Assembly: GCF_039555335.1 (NCBI RefSeq)
Contig: NC_092642.1
Location: 19,596,382-19,660,381 of the forward strand
DNA: 64,000 bases
Source: Amphiura filiformis
Lineage: Eukaryota; Echinodermata; Ophiuroidea; Amphilepidida; Amphiuridae
Reading direction: 5' to 3'
Shown: piece after piece, positions 60,401 to 63,262 of the stretch
Position numbering within the stretch: position 1 is the first letter of the stretch
How the letters are laid out: every line of letters starts with the position of its first letter
Made by a program: the position numbers and the translations under genes
Notes under the pieces: model-generated
The model's input: only the letters and a program-made list of their open reading frames with translations
What the model was told of the DNA's origin: nothing
Database searches by the model: none

Positions 60401-63262
60401 TCATTCAAGCATATCGATAGACCAGTCCCTCATCTTTGTTGCTAAACAATGATGTCAAGTGGTCTATAGAGTCTGGGTCCGGGGGAATTTCCCCAACCCC
60501 AGTTAGGACAAAAGATCACAGAATATACTTAGATATGGGTTCCTATTTTTGGTAAAGTTACCCCTAGAAATGTGTAAGGGTTTTGACAGATCAAGATTTG
60601 TGTGTTGCTCATGATGGGTAAACTAGTGTACCTCCAGATGATTTCACTAAACAAGTTCTACACTACTGGCACTGAACAAAAACGATTCATGCGGTAGATA
60701 AAGGAGACTATAGAAATTAGAAAGAGAAGAGGCACCACTATGAATAGAGACAACGGACAGTCTATGACTGGGATCAAGAAAATCCCCAGATGGAAAATCA
60801 ACTGGCAACACCAAGACCTGTGCTGGAGATACATCTAGCATCAGTTGCCAATAGGAATTACTCATCATCAAGTGTTGACAAAGGCAACATTGTTGCTGAA
60901 ACGTACACAAAGTAAGTACAATTTCCGGATCAGATACAACAAACTTTGGTAACCAAATTTCTTTACTATACCGGCATTATTTGTAGGTGTTCTGACAGTA
61001 GAAGGAGTGTTCAACCGAGAAGAGCATGCTGTCCTGGAGGTGGTAATAAGAGCTACTGACCTGGGCACTCCACCAAACGATGCAGACATCTTGGTCACTC
61101 TCAACATAGTAGATGTCAATGATAATCCACCTGTCTTCAATACAACAATACCGGTACCGATCCCCATCAATGAAGATCTTCCAGTTGGAACTAAGGTTTT
61201 GAGAGTCACAGCAACAGATTTGGACATTGATCATGGTGAGATCATGTATGCTATTACAGCTGGAAACACAGAACAAAAGTTTGAAATTCTTGATAACAAA
61301 ACTGTAAGTATTATAATGATAAGTCTGTTAATAAAATAGATATTGGAATTATAATGTGTGCTGTTGTGAAGCTATAATACGAAGTGGGAAGTCAGGTCCA
61401 AATTTAGAATGCAGGAAGAAAACTAGAGTATCCAGAAAAAACCTGGTGGGAGGACAGTTATTGATCGGCAACCATGGACGAAAGAGCAACAGACCGCATA
61501 CAACCAGTCAAAGTCCCTGTGCATTGTATGCTGTGAGTTCTCGCATATTCATGAGGGCCGATTATTCAATCGTGCCGTGTGTGCCTTCGCGTATATGCAA
61601 TAGAGCGTTGCATGCTTCCGCCATTATGAGGTAGACCGTAACAATACACGGTAAGTGCGGAACAGTCTCGCCTGTCGCATTTCATGGACAATAGGCCTTC
61701 ATTATCGGGTGATGCTTATCGAGACTTTGACTGATTGTACGCAGTCTGTTACTCTTTTGTCCATGTTGGCAACCATGATCATTTAGCATTGCAGGGAATT
61801 GAACTTGTGTCACACTGATGATTGATAGGGCCTAGGGCACAGGAATGAAAGATGGATGCTTCAATCACTATTCCAACCATATAAAAAGAGGAAATAAAGA
61901 AATGATCCAAGAGAGAAAGAATGAAGGCAAAAATGAAAGGGGAATAGAAGTAAGCATGCACTGACAGTCATGCCTGTTGCCCCCACTTGCCCCCTGTTGG
62001 CTATTGTTGATATTCTGAAGTTCATATACCGTAAATGTTGGCCTAATGGCGCTATGGGCACCCTTGACATAAGTGGAATTTTAGGCACAACCTAAAAGTG
62101 CCCTCCTGTAAAAATTTCCACCAGCAAATAAGGGCACAGAACCTTAATTCTTGTTGGGATTTCAGGGGAGCTCTCTATTTGCACATGAAATTTACCCCAA
62201 GGCAAAGGAGCCCAGGTGCGCTATTAGGCGAATGTTTACGGTATGTATTATAATTTGTTTTTATATGTTGATTGCTATATTGTACTAATATCCAATTTTT
62301 GCAATATTAATAATGATTTTTGTTGAATATTTAGGGAGTTATTACAACCAAGAACCTACTTGACCGAGAAACAACTGAGGTCTACATATTGACTATTACT
62401 GCAAGTGATAAGAATTCTGATGAACAGCCACTGACAGATGTCCTAGAGGTAAATTTAGAATAATATAAACCAGAAAACACCAAACGTATTACAGAAAATG
62501 TTGGGTTATATTAAAGGAGGATTTCGTGATCCTAGCATCCTCTTTTTATGACATTTTTCAGTACATATCCACGAAAAAAGCATATTCCCAAAATTTCAGT
62601 CGATTCCGATTTTGCGTTTATGAGTTATGCATGATTATGTGTATTACACTGCTCCATAGACAATGTGTTGTAATTTCGTTCTGGTGCACCAGAACGAAAT
62701 TCAAATTTCACGATATCTTTGCAAAACGAATTAATCTGCAAGAAATATTTTGTACATAAACATTATGTAGCCAGAGGTTTCCAGTAATATAAAAATCTCA
62801 ACTTTTTTTGAGAAAAGTGGGGGGATGAGGCTGTGGATCACGAAATGCCCCTTTAAGGGTATATAAAGGGTATAAAATAATAATAACATTCGAAAACATT
62901 TTTGAAAACTGTTTGTAATAAAATTTTGACAACATTTTAAAAATGTTGTAATGTATTTTCATATAAAACGTAGAAAGTGTGCCATCCTTGCGGTCAACAA
63001 AATATATATGACCCTTTTAACGGCTATGTTTATATCATGTTGTTCGCTTTTCTATTTATTAATATCCAGGTAACAATTGATATCAAAGATGTCAACGATT
63101 TAGCTCCTGTCATAACATCACCAGAATTTAACACCGGAGTTGAAGTGGTTGAAACCGTGGAAATAGGTACCACCATCTTATTTGTAGCTGCTGAAGATGG
63201 CGACAAGGATTTAACGCCTAATTCTGAAATCAATTTTTATGTTGGTGGAGGCAATGGAACAG
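19300..63262 (+). CDS. Large cadherin-related protein (CDH23/CDHR2-like), 5' part, 23 coding exons
   Basis: The gene-level reading joins 23 exons, each with AG acceptor, GT donor and compatible phase, into about 1,210 residues. Order: signal peptide (1 to about 18-23); EC1 (~20-147, with two Cys near its start); EC2 (~148-267); EC3 (268-381); EC4 (382-493); EC5 (494-596); EC6 (597-708); EC7 (709-816); EC8 (817-942, long); EC9 (943-1048); EC10 (1049-1156); then the start of EC11. Most linkers show DVNDXXP, with LDRE/LDYE and ATDAD motifs in the repeats, which are the calcium ligands of cadherins. The EC2/EC3 linker is DVQGESP, lacking the usual NDN; to my recollection vertebrate CDH23 and CDHR2 also have a degenerate DVQ/DQPD linker here and a V-R-V-x-LDYE pattern in EC4, which suggests that family. 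Ten-plus repeats exceed the nine of CDHR2. No membrane segment is seen, so the 3' part lies outside the window. One frameshift in exon 5 breaks the frame as sequenced. Confidence 0.9.
19726..20360 (+). repeat. GTATCAAAAGT minisatellite with ~140-bp higher-order period
   Basis: Short GTGTATCAAAA units are combined with TTGGACTTAGTCAAATTCTG and TTTGCCTGTTTTTTAGTG spacers; a ~140-bp block recurs at about 20015 and 20155. The ORF 19961-20269 is a translation of it. Confidence 0.85.
21285..23560 (-). repeat. Tandem array of ~116-bp unit (about 19-20 copies)
   Basis: Each unit holds two TTTGATACAGT motifs, AATTGGAACCCT, and a hairpin ATTTCATACAC...GTGTATGAAAT. The 116-bp period is clear from repeats at 22111/22227 and 22574/22690. 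One unit near 22850 is truncated. Open frames on the reverse strand run through many units because 116 bp is not a multiple of three but stops are rare; they are not genes. Confidence 0.92.
23769..24602. other. Rest of intron 1
   Basis: A (CA)n microsatellite lies at about 23967-23996; the sequence before it has two CCTAGGAT motifs. 24340-24540 is A-rich with GACCGACCAACCCTACTTG, of repeat character. Nothing coding. Confidence 0.5.
24603..24713 (+). CDS. Cadherin exon 2 (cysteine-containing N-terminus)
   Basis: The acceptor is TTCATTGCAG and the donor is A|GTATGT. It encodes residues 18-54, beginning GQVIGAPTWICDVF and holding two cysteines ten residues apart (in WICDVF and GIGCLK). Signal cleavage is likely in or just before this exon. 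The cysteines could form a small disulphide loop ahead of EC1, as in some non-classical cadherins such as protocadherin-15; that is inference. Phase is 1 in and 1 out. Confidence 0.8.
25687..25830. mobile_element. 144-bp hairpin MITE
   Basis: GGGATTCAATCATGTTTCAC at the left is perfectly inverted at the right end, and the arms (to ATCACCGATT) are ~38 bp with one mismatch. The middle has a second inverted pair, GTCTGCGTGG / CCACGCAGAC. Folding would give a long stem. Confidence 0.8.
27238..27341. mobile_element. 104-bp hairpin element
   Basis: AGGGGTTCATTCAAAGGATT and AATCCTATGAATGAACCCT are inverted; GGCATGATCG / CGATCATGCC and TTTATGCCC / GGGCATAAA continue the stem almost to the centre. 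Confidence 0.75.
27748..27926 (+). CDS. Cadherin exon 3 (EC1 core)
   Basis: The acceptor is TTTCCATAG and the donor GAG|GTAAGA. It encodes residues 55-114 with YLIVDENTGDVYF and SIDYE, the usual cadherin strand pattern of 'D-x-x-T-G-x-V' followed by an acidic LDRE-type motif. It enters in phase 1 and leaves in phase 0. The first residue is an Asn of an NTS glycosylation sequon formed across the junction. Confidence 0.9.
27941..28252. mobile_element. Foldback element with 21-bp minisatellite core
   Basis: Ends GATTTAAAATAAATCC...AGGGACCAATCAA and the inverse TTGATTGGTCCCT...GGATTTATTTTTAAATC form ~45-bp arms. The core repeats ACAGATTTAAAATTAAATCTT about seven times. It begins 14 bp after the exon 3 donor. 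Confidence 0.8.
28780..29240. repeat. GC-richer repeat with CTACTCCT and CGCCGACC motifs
   Basis: Several copies of TAGCTACTCCT/AGGAGTAG and ACGCCGACCA/TGGTCGGCGT occur in both orientations, so parts can fold (e.g. near 28895-28925 and 29080-29105). It may be a composite of two insertions. Confidence 0.5.
30342..30398 (+). CDS. Cadherin exon 4 (EC1, 19 codons)
   Basis: This is a small phase 0-0 exon between GACTTTTGCAG and ACG|GTATGT. It encodes EYDEIRPNWLVTSIISGDT (residues 115-133), which continues the EC1 strand after SIDYE. It is too short for most ORF finders; the support is the frame match at both sides and the fit to the domain. Confidence 0.8.
31740..32570 (-). pseudogene. LINE reverse-transcriptase C-terminal remnant
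   Basis: Reading the minus strand from about 32570: a decayed Y-D-D region (LTYDMTIIEIV), then DWSNENNMELN, then KKANGRLHMLKRFDLPTEDL, YVRPLTEYVAPVWHSSI, and, in another frame, IERVQKGACKIILGKKYST and TERRKHICVTF. This order (YADD, thumb, RPxxEY, xRVQxxA) is that of non-LTR retrotransposon reverse transcriptases. At least two frameshifts break it. The element is 5'-truncated and dead. Confidence 0.8.
32638..32712 (+). mobile_element. SINE-like repeat, copy 1
   Basis: ATTTATAGTGCGCTACGCAC, AACGCCTAGACG and CCTCAGCACACTTTA are shared with 46788-46830 (partial), 53886-53962 and, inverted, 59655-59735. Confidence 0.7.
32889..32982 (+). CDS. Cadherin exon 5 (EC1/EC2 linker) with a +1 frameshift
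   Basis: The acceptor is TTTCAG and the donor GAA|GTAAGTAT. It encodes LAQVVNVYVDNVNDLAPQF, an EC1-EC2 calcium linker, then PYIIRA. The 94-nt length is one base too long: as written the frame reaches TGA at 32979-32981 just before the donor. Dropping one base at about 32973-32975 gives IIRAIPE, which joins in frame to NTTVGTTVF of exon 6, exactly the PEN-x-x-VGT-x-V motif expected at the start of an EC repeat. So this is an assembly error, a null allele, or a real truncating change. Confidence 0.85.
32983..33880. other. Intron 5
   Basis: 33007-33160 is a copy of the AAAGCCATAT repeat of 17.1 kb. 33186-33700 is one of two copies of a foldback-containing repeat. Confidence 0.6.
33186..33700. 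mobile_element. Repeat with internal hairpin, copy 1
   Basis: Tandem-like GACCAAAAATCACATTTT motifs precede a hairpin at 33367-33518, with arms TAGAGTTTTCAAATATC and its inverse and ATTGGACGGAT / ATCCGTCAAT. TTTGTGTCATGAAATTTGCA follows. A diverged copy is at 40640-41125, and the right part alone recurs at about 38255-38335. Confidence 0.7.
33881..34000 (+). CDS. Cadherin exon 6 (EC2 start)
   Basis: A phase 0-0 exon of 40 codons between TTTCTTACAG and AAA|GTAAGT. It starts NTTVGTTVFSSVSAIDDDAE, with the AIDDDAE calcium-binding DXD motif. It encodes residues 165-204 in the frame-corrected protein. Confidence 0.9.
34001..35440. other. Intron 6
   Basis: Contains the foldback at 34389-34760. 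34761-35440 is AT-rich; the short overlapping ORFs around 34934-35176 show no family resemblance. Confidence 0.55.
34389..34760. mobile_element. Foldback element with ~90-bp arms
   Basis: TATAAATTCGGCAGATGGCC at the left and its near-inverse GGCCGTCTGCCGAATTTATA at the right, continuing with GAATCCGGATTCGG and TTGAGAACAAGGGATCAATA / TTGATCCCTTGTTCTCAA. Both arms also contain AGAGGGCAGCATATC / GATATGCTGCCCTCT. Confidence 0.85.
35441..35557 (+). CDS. Cadherin exon 7 (EC2 middle)
   Basis: A phase 0-0 exon of 39 codons between TTTATTCTAG and AAT|GTAAGT. It encodes residues 205-243 including FLINATTGAVIL and VYTVCIEAN. It has two cysteines. EEVSF stands where LDRE/LDYE is usual, so one calcium ligand may be weakened at this site. 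Confidence 0.88.
35588..36310. repeat. Internal direct repeats next to a retroelement remnant
   Basis: GAGGTCTCTGGACTTAGCAC/AGACTCTGGTGGGTTAAAC occurs at about 35738 and 35918, and AGTTCATTGGTAGA...AGATGAGCACTCC at about 35588 and 36237. Reverse-strand reading gives WFNPPESG-KSRDLRE twice. The origin is unknown; it probably belongs with the element whose coding remnant follows. Confidence 0.6.
36505..36971 (-). pseudogene. Retroelement-associated nuclease-like domain, broken
   Basis: The minus strand reads KHPDITIYSERTKTVIIIEL, TVPMEENLSNANARKESKYQ, then a shift near 36690 into CRQNKAF. The H-P-D-I, E-L-T-V-P and R-K-x-x-K-Y pattern matches a domain that I recall as common after reverse transcriptase in cnidarian and amphioxus retroelement proteins, plausibly PD-(D/E)XK nuclease-like. 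It is short and frameshifted, so dead. Confidence 0.6.
38559..38916. mobile_element. TTAA-flanked foldback MITE, family B copy 2 (intact)
   Basis: Exact TTAA at 38559-38562 and 38913-38916 bound a 350-bp element with GGGGGTACTACACCCATG at the left and GGGTGTAGTACCCCC at the right. Arms (~150 bp) and core are nearly identical to 4121-4487. TTAA duplication points to a piggyBac-type transposase acting in trans. Confidence 0.88.
39548..40598. mobile_element. 1.05 kb foldback element with GGGGCAAAACGG motifs
   Basis: Left end TGTAGGGGAAGGTGGGGCAT and right end its exact inverse, ~26 bp. Inside are about eight copies of GGGGCAAAACGG or its complement in both senses, near each end and in the middle. 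Several TAGGCCTA motifs occur at 40100-40320. No transposase. Confidence 0.85.
40640..41125. mobile_element. Repeat with internal hairpin, copy 2
   Basis: Shares GACCAAAAATCA tracts, CTAGAGTTTTCAAATATCAC, TTATATCAAACTTGGTAT and ACAAACCTTTGTTG with copy 1 at 33186-33700. The hairpin arm is diverged. Confidence 0.65.
41242..41373 (+). CDS. Cadherin exon 8 (EC2 end / EC3 start)
   Basis: A phase 0-0 exon of 44 codons between TTTGTTTACAG and GTG|GTATGT. It opens with DQG, completing the A-x-D-x-G motif with exon 7, and then has the atypical linker SDVQGESPNFVGVPY and the EC3 start VYENETV. The linker lacks the Asn-Asp-Asn triad of a standard three-calcium site. Confidence 0.9.
41374..42281. other. 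Intron 8
   Basis: 41744-41920 is a copy of the CTTCCACAGGG repeat (AGAAAGATTCAACCTGAATC, AAATCTTCCACAGGGGTAG). The rest is AT-rich. Confidence 0.6.
42282..42372 (+). CDS. Cadherin exon 9 (EC3 DXD motif)
   Basis: The acceptor is TCTGTTGCAG, the donor GAG|GTATGT; phase is 0 in, 1 out. It encodes GTVVFDKIYAFDGDTG and VYITLIDG (residues 288-317). AFDGDTG is the usual A-x-D-x-D-x-G calcium motif. Confidence 0.9.
42373..42969. other. Intron 9
   Basis: Plain AT-rich intron; no repeat or RNA gene seen. Confidence 0.6.
42970..43076 (+). CDS. Cadherin exon 10 (EC3 LDRE motif)
   Basis: The acceptor is TGTATTGCAG, the donor CAG|GTAGAT; phase is 1 in, 0 out. It encodes residues 318-353 with GKLIIAQELDREVTDSYILT, an exact LDRE calcium motif followed by the aromatic-x-L strand. 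Confidence 0.92.
43077..44082. other. Intron 10
   Basis: 43840-44028 is a copy of the CTTCCACAGGG repeat, ~85% like 41744-41920 by eye. The centre (43500-43680) is CpG-richer (ACGCGTACGCGC) but shows no gene. Confidence 0.6.
44083..44271 (+). CDS. Cadherin exon 11 (EC3/EC4 linker)
   Basis: A phase 0-0 exon of 63 codons between ACACCAACAG and ACT|GTAAGT. It encodes an acidic Ser-rich start (AKEDDSSQADE), the linker VLDVNDEAPIF, then VYLQENSPANTP and VSDGDT of EC4 (residues 354-416). Confidence 0.92.
44272..44847. other. Intron 11
   Basis: 44560-44722 (AACACGATACGCGCATATCG, ACCGATGGTGTAAAGGCCT, GAGTGACCCCCAGG) is the reverse of one half of the 16505-16838 foldback. Confidence 0.6.
44848..45006 (+). 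CDS. Cadherin exon 12 (EC4), ending at the first of three tandem splice donors
   Basis: A phase 0-0 exon of 53 codons from CTCATAG to ATG|GTAAGT. It encodes residues 417-469, with VDVRVASKDLLDYETREG, an LDYE calcium motif. The last ~30 nt and the donor are repeated twice downstream (see the repeat at 44977-45095). Use of the second donor would add 13 in-frame codons; use of the third leads to a stop. Confidence 0.92.
44977..45095 (+). repeat. Tandem triplication (39-40 bp unit) of the exon 12 end and its splice donor
   Basis: Three near-identical units start at 44977, 45017 and 45056, each beginning ACAAGGGAAGG and containing TTTTATG|GTAAGTGTA. Donor GTs are at 45007, 45046 and 45086. Unit 2 lacks one G, which makes its donor in frame with the first (39 nt added); unit 3 is out of frame. 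Identity is almost complete, so the duplication looks recent. Confidence 0.9.
45007..45512. repeat. Intron 12 with (TCA)n and (GATT)n microsatellites
   Basis: After the donor repeats, 45165-45375 is an imperfect TCA/TCG trinucleotide array, and 45437-45475 is (GATT)n. The Ile-rich and His-rich ORFs across it are low complexity. Confidence 0.85.
45513..45668 (+). CDS. Cadherin exon 13 (EC4/EC5 linker)
   Basis: A phase 0-0 exon of 52 codons between ACGTTTCAG and ACG|GTATGT. It encodes residues 470-521 with the canonical linker LVDVNDNSPVF and EC5 start ILENSPVDTP. Two Cys (YECTI, PVCQV) flank the EC5 start. Confidence 0.93.
45785..46065 (+). pseudogene. RTE-like LINE 3' end with GAT-rich tail
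   Basis: In one + frame from about 45788: FLDHILRLEDDEPVKDCLYI, PHGKRKPGRPRTLY, then LAQDRNSWSKLVVA and a stop at 46024-46026. This is the usual C-terminus after reverse transcriptase in many LINEs (GHxLRM..., GKRxxGRPxxR, AxDRxxW). GATGATGATGATGATG follows at once, like RTE-type 3' tails. The copy is 5'-truncated. Confidence 0.75.
46075..46563. mobile_element. MITE-like foldback, 489 bp
   Basis: TACCGTATTGTTTGTAATAA at the left and its exact inverse at the right end, extended by AACGC/GCGTT. Inside, AGGTGTAATTTTGTTGTATT occurs twice in direct orientation (about 46312 and 46353). Confidence 0.85.
46713..46780 (+). CDS. Cadherin exon 14 (EC5 DXD motif, 68 bp)
   Basis: The acceptor is TTTTTGCAG, the donor CAG|GTAAAA; phase is 0 in, 2 out. 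It encodes ATDADSPEIGNITYSLEG. A SINE-like repeat begins only a few bases after the donor. Confidence 0.9.
46781..48655. other. Intron 14
   Basis: Begins with a partial SINE-like copy. 46835-46900 (GGCAAAATCAACAAATTTTG) resembles part of the composite repeat of 4.9 kb. 47000-48650 contains nothing I recognise; a (CA)n tract lies near 48390-48406. Confidence 0.5.
46788..46830 (+). mobile_element. SINE-like repeat, copy 2 (partial), beside a splice donor
   Basis: CGCAGTGATTTATAGTTCAC and ACACAGGCACAGAG match the first half of the family at 53886. It starts within 10 bp of the exon 14 donor. Confidence 0.6.
48656..48911 (+). CDS. Cadherin exon 15 (EC5 second half, EC6 start)
   Basis: The acceptor is TTGTTACAG, the donor ACG|GTAAGT; phase is 2 in, 0 out. 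It encodes residues 544-629: FIIDQYGGHVTV, ILDAETQDIFFLTVLADDG and linker LDDVNDVNPVF. LDAE replaces LDRE/LDYE and keeps the acidic ligand. Continuity with exon 14 gives SGSDRFIID, as in other EC repeats. Confidence 0.92.
48912..49618. other. Intron 15, left part
   Basis: 49190-49300 resembles 12960-13080. The rest is AT-rich and unrecognised. Confidence 0.5.
50011..50066. repeat. 56-bp near-perfect palindrome
   Basis: AAGCTTCCTGGGCTATATCA...TGATATAGCTCAGGAAGCTT with GTGGTGTA / TACACCAC at the centre, one mismatch and almost no loop. It would extrude as a cruciform or fold as a tight RNA hairpin; the loop is too short for a typical miRNA precursor. Confidence 0.85.
50425..50736 (+). pseudogene. 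LINE (CR1/L2-like) C-terminal remnant
   Basis: ELHWLPV near 50427, LSELLSNYVPTCTLRSGNMQ at about 50518-50577, then in another frame ITAPRLWNELPIYFRTAKNV and FKKMLK up to 50736. The order LHWLP, VPxxxLRS, APxLWNxLP, FKxxLK is the usual end of CR1/L2-type LINE proteins. Frameshifted and inside the foldback, so the foldback captured or was hit by it. Confidence 0.75.
51431..51770 (+). repeat. Three tandem ~120-bp units, each with AGGTCAAAGGTCA
   Basis: Units start at 51431, 51552 and 51672 with AACTTTGTCCGATCGGG. Each holds AGGTCAAAGGTCA, a perfect direct repeat of AGGTCA with 1-bp spacing (DR1), the consensus site of RXR/HNF4-type nuclear receptors. The open frames across it are by-products. 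Confidence 0.85.
52782..52863 (+). tRNA. tRNA-like sequence (Leu/Ser-type D arm), probable pseudogene
   Basis: TGGCCGACTGGTCTAAGGCG matches box A of leucine/serine-type tRNAs, and GAGTTCGAACCC near 52843 matches box B. The acceptor and anticodon stems do not close well, so it is likely a decayed tRNA or SINE head. Confidence 0.5.
53265..53489 (+). CDS. Cadherin exon 16 (EC6)
   Basis: A phase 0-0 exon of 75 codons between TCATTGCAG and TCG|GTGAGT. It encodes residues 630-704: ATDGDVTGINKAVIYSI, FAINEITGEITL, IDYETDSQEYNITVVAQN. The acceptor is only 45 bp after the end of the 3.6 kb foldback in intron 15, so the branch point must lie in or at the edge of that element's terminal repeat. Confidence 0.93.
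53490..54369. other. Intron 16
   Basis: Contains a full SINE-like copy at 53886-53962 and a piece of the CTTCCACAGGG repeat at about 54020-54125. The rest is AT-rich. Confidence 0.6.
53886..53962 (+). mobile_element. SINE-like repeat, copy 3
   Basis: AAAAAGTGCAGTGATTTATA, GTGCGCTACGCACAGGCACA, ACGCCTAGAC, and CCTCAGCACACTTTTC. It is the best forward copy in the window. Confidence 0.75.
54370..54445 (+). CDS. Cadherin exon 17 (EC6/EC7 linker)
   Basis: The acceptor is ATTGACAG, the donor GAG|GTATGT; phase is 0 in, 1 out. It encodes DFNDNAPVFGSDTYRVTVSE, a canonical linker and the EC7 XEX motif. It is followed by the shortest intron of the gene (146 bp). Confidence 0.92.
54592..54897 (+). CDS. 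Cadherin exon 18 (EC7)
   Basis: The acceptor is TTGTTCCAG, the donor GAAG|GTAAGG; phase 1-1. It encodes residues 730-831, a nearly complete EC7: LTATDADKPGDPNSVIDY, VLDREAMGGDYYILEVVATD, linker DVNDVAPIF and the start of EC8 (PISIDE). Confidence 0.93.
54911..55424. mobile_element. TTAA foldback MITE, family A copy 2
   Basis: TTAAGGGCTCAGATAGTGAT and TTTGCACAGTATTT at the left; CCCACAAAAATACTGTGCAAA and CCCCTTTA at the right, inverted. It shares CTTCTGATATCAAATAATTT and GTATGTAGCTGGGAGGAAAA with 3470-4124. It starts 13 bp after the exon 18 donor. Confidence 0.75.
55416..55978. mobile_element. Foldback element with ~80-bp arms
   Basis: CTGATCAGGAAATACTGCCG, AGTCAGGCAGCA and TTGCGCAGGCAACA at 55455-55512 are inverted at 55894-55960. 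The arms contain many CAGGCA / TGCCTG units. Confidence 0.8.
56293..56405. repeat. Interstitial telomere-like tract (CCCTAA variants)
   Basis: Degenerate AACCCTAACCCTAATTATAA units, including CCCTAA, CCTAACCC, TCTAATCCTAACCC. CCCTAA/TTAGGG is the metazoan telomere repeat; here it alternates with AATTATAA spacers. Confidence 0.8.
56608..56692 (-). tRNA. tRNA-like sequence, reverse strand, probable pseudogene
   Basis: The reverse strand reads GTGGCCGAGCGGTAAAGCGC (box A) and GGTTCGAATCC (perfect box B) 45-50 nt apart. The start GCCACCG has no matching 3' end and the T stem has mismatches. A tRNA-derived SINE head or tRNA pseudogene is likelier than a working gene. Confidence 0.55.
57659..57955 (+). 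CDS. Cadherin exon 19 (long EC8)
   Basis: The acceptor TTTTAAATTAG is rather weak (few pyrimidines); the donor is GAGG|GTAAGT; phase 1-1. It encodes residues 832-930: HPPLLHVIANDPDLTADLRY, a loop with EAIDENGVELDPADF, LYMNHSLDREVAASF, then an acidic tract (DYNPQDPGDDPQMDE). EC8 is ~126 residues, some 15-20 longer than its neighbours, because of the loop and the acidic tract. Confidence 0.9.
58313..58576. mobile_element. MITE-like foldback, 264 bp
   Basis: TGTGACCTGCTACCA at the left and TGGTAGCAGGTCACA at the right; arms continue with GGAGTTTTAAGACATCC against its diverged inverse. TTTGTGAATGG / CCATTCACAAAG forms an inner hairpin. Confidence 0.85.
59256..59636. mobile_element. CCCGGGGGG foldback element
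   Basis: AGCCCGGGGGGATCACTCA at the left and TGAGTGGCCCCCCGGGG at the right, plus ACGCATGCGTGACCAAA / TTTGGTCACGCATGC. It is the same end type as 16505-16838 with a different core. Confidence 0.8.
59655..59735 (-). mobile_element. SINE-like repeat, copy 4 (reversed)
   Basis: AAAGTGTGCTGAGG, ATCAACGCCTAGGCGTTGTG and GCGCACTATAAATCA are the reverse of the copy at 53886. It starts right after the CCCGGGGGG foldback. Confidence 0.75.
59878..60093 (+). CDS. Cadherin exon 20 (EC8/EC9 linker)
   Basis: The acceptor is TTTATTTCAG, the donor CAG|GTAGGA; phase 1-1. It encodes residues 931-1002: VLDVNDNTPLF, FSVNENEEIGAV, ASDPDLGDSGIVVYS and VEINSETG across the junction. Confidence 0.93.
60222..60468. 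mobile_element. MITE-like element, 247 bp
   Basis: TATAGACCACTTGACAT at the left and ATGTCAAGTGGTCTATA at the right, a perfect 17-bp inverted repeat, with ATGATGTCAT near each end. Confidence 0.85.
60640..60925 (+). pseudogene. Penelope-like element tail (GIY-YIG C-terminus), decayed
   Basis: In one + frame, KETIEIRKRRGTTMNRDNGQ at about 60698-60757, interrupted upstream by a stop. To my recollection the pattern E-x-x-x-I-R-x-x-x-x-x-x-N-R-D-x-G closes the GIY-YIG nuclease domain of metazoan Penelope-like elements. A GCAAC-att-GTTGC hairpin followed by TGAAACG at about 60883-60904 is reminiscent of the hammerhead-related motif in those elements. Remnant only. Confidence 0.45.
60987..61303 (+). 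CDS. Cadherin exon 21 (EC9/EC10)
   Basis: The acceptor is TTATTTGTAG, the donor ACT|GTAAGT; phase is 1 in, 0 out. It encodes residues 1003-1108: VFNREEHAVLEVVIRATDLG, linker IVDVNDNPPVF, PINEDLPVGTKVL and ATDLDIDHGEIMY. NREE replaces LDRE and retains the glutamate. Confidence 0.93.
61462..61781. mobile_element. Foldback element with ~55-bp arms
   Basis: CATGGACGAAAGAGCAACAG and CCAGTCAAAGTC at the left are inverted as GACTTTGACTGATTGTACGC and CTGTTACTCTTTTGTCCATG at the right. ~90% arm identity by eye. Confidence 0.85.
62027..62243. mobile_element. MITE-like element, 217 bp
   Basis: TACCGTAAATGTTGGCCTAA and its inverse TTAGGCGAATGTTTACGGTA form ~26-bp arms with two or three mismatches. Confidence 0.8.
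62335..62448 (+). CDS. Cadherin exon 22 (EC10)
   Basis: A phase 0-0 exon of 38 codons; the acceptor is GAATATTTAG (pyrimidine-poor), the donor GAG|GTAAAT. It encodes GVITTKNLLDRETTEVYILT and a TASDKN motif (residues 1109-1146). Confidence 0.9.
62449..63069. other. Intron 22
   Basis: Mostly the family C MITE (62511-62856), then a TATAAAGGGTAT/AACATTTTT repeat related to 63430-63680. Confidence 0.6.
62511..62856. mobile_element. TTAA-flanked MITE, family C copy 2
   Basis: TTAA at 62511 and 62853 bound an element ending ATCACGAAATGCCCC; inverted ends and body match 11853-12183. An inserted palindrome (TTTCGTTCTGGTGCACCAGAACGAAA type, near 62674-62700) is absent in copy 1. Confidence 0.88.
63070..63262 (+). 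CDS. Cadherin exon 23 (EC10/EC11 linker); last exon seen
   Basis: The acceptor is AATATCCAG. It encodes residues 1147-1210: DIKDVNDLAPVI, EIGTTILFVAAEDGDKD and FYVGGGNGTG. The likely donor is ACAG|GTTGGT, a weak site; phase 1 out fits most later-type junctions. No convincing next exon follows before 64000, so the gene continues beyond the window. Confidence 0.85.

Larger units (their letters stand above)
60094..60986. other. Intron 20
   Basis: Contains a MITE (60222-60468) and a Penelope-like coding remnant (60640-60925). Confidence 0.6.
61304..62334. other. Intron 21
   Basis: Two foldbacks (61462-61781, 62027-62243) with AT-rich filler. Confidence 0.6.

Noticed and set aside
61007-61339. 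ORF with Met start inside cadherin exon 21
   Set aside because: The Met is internal to the cadherin frame; the ORF is exon 21 read through its donor, not a separate gene.
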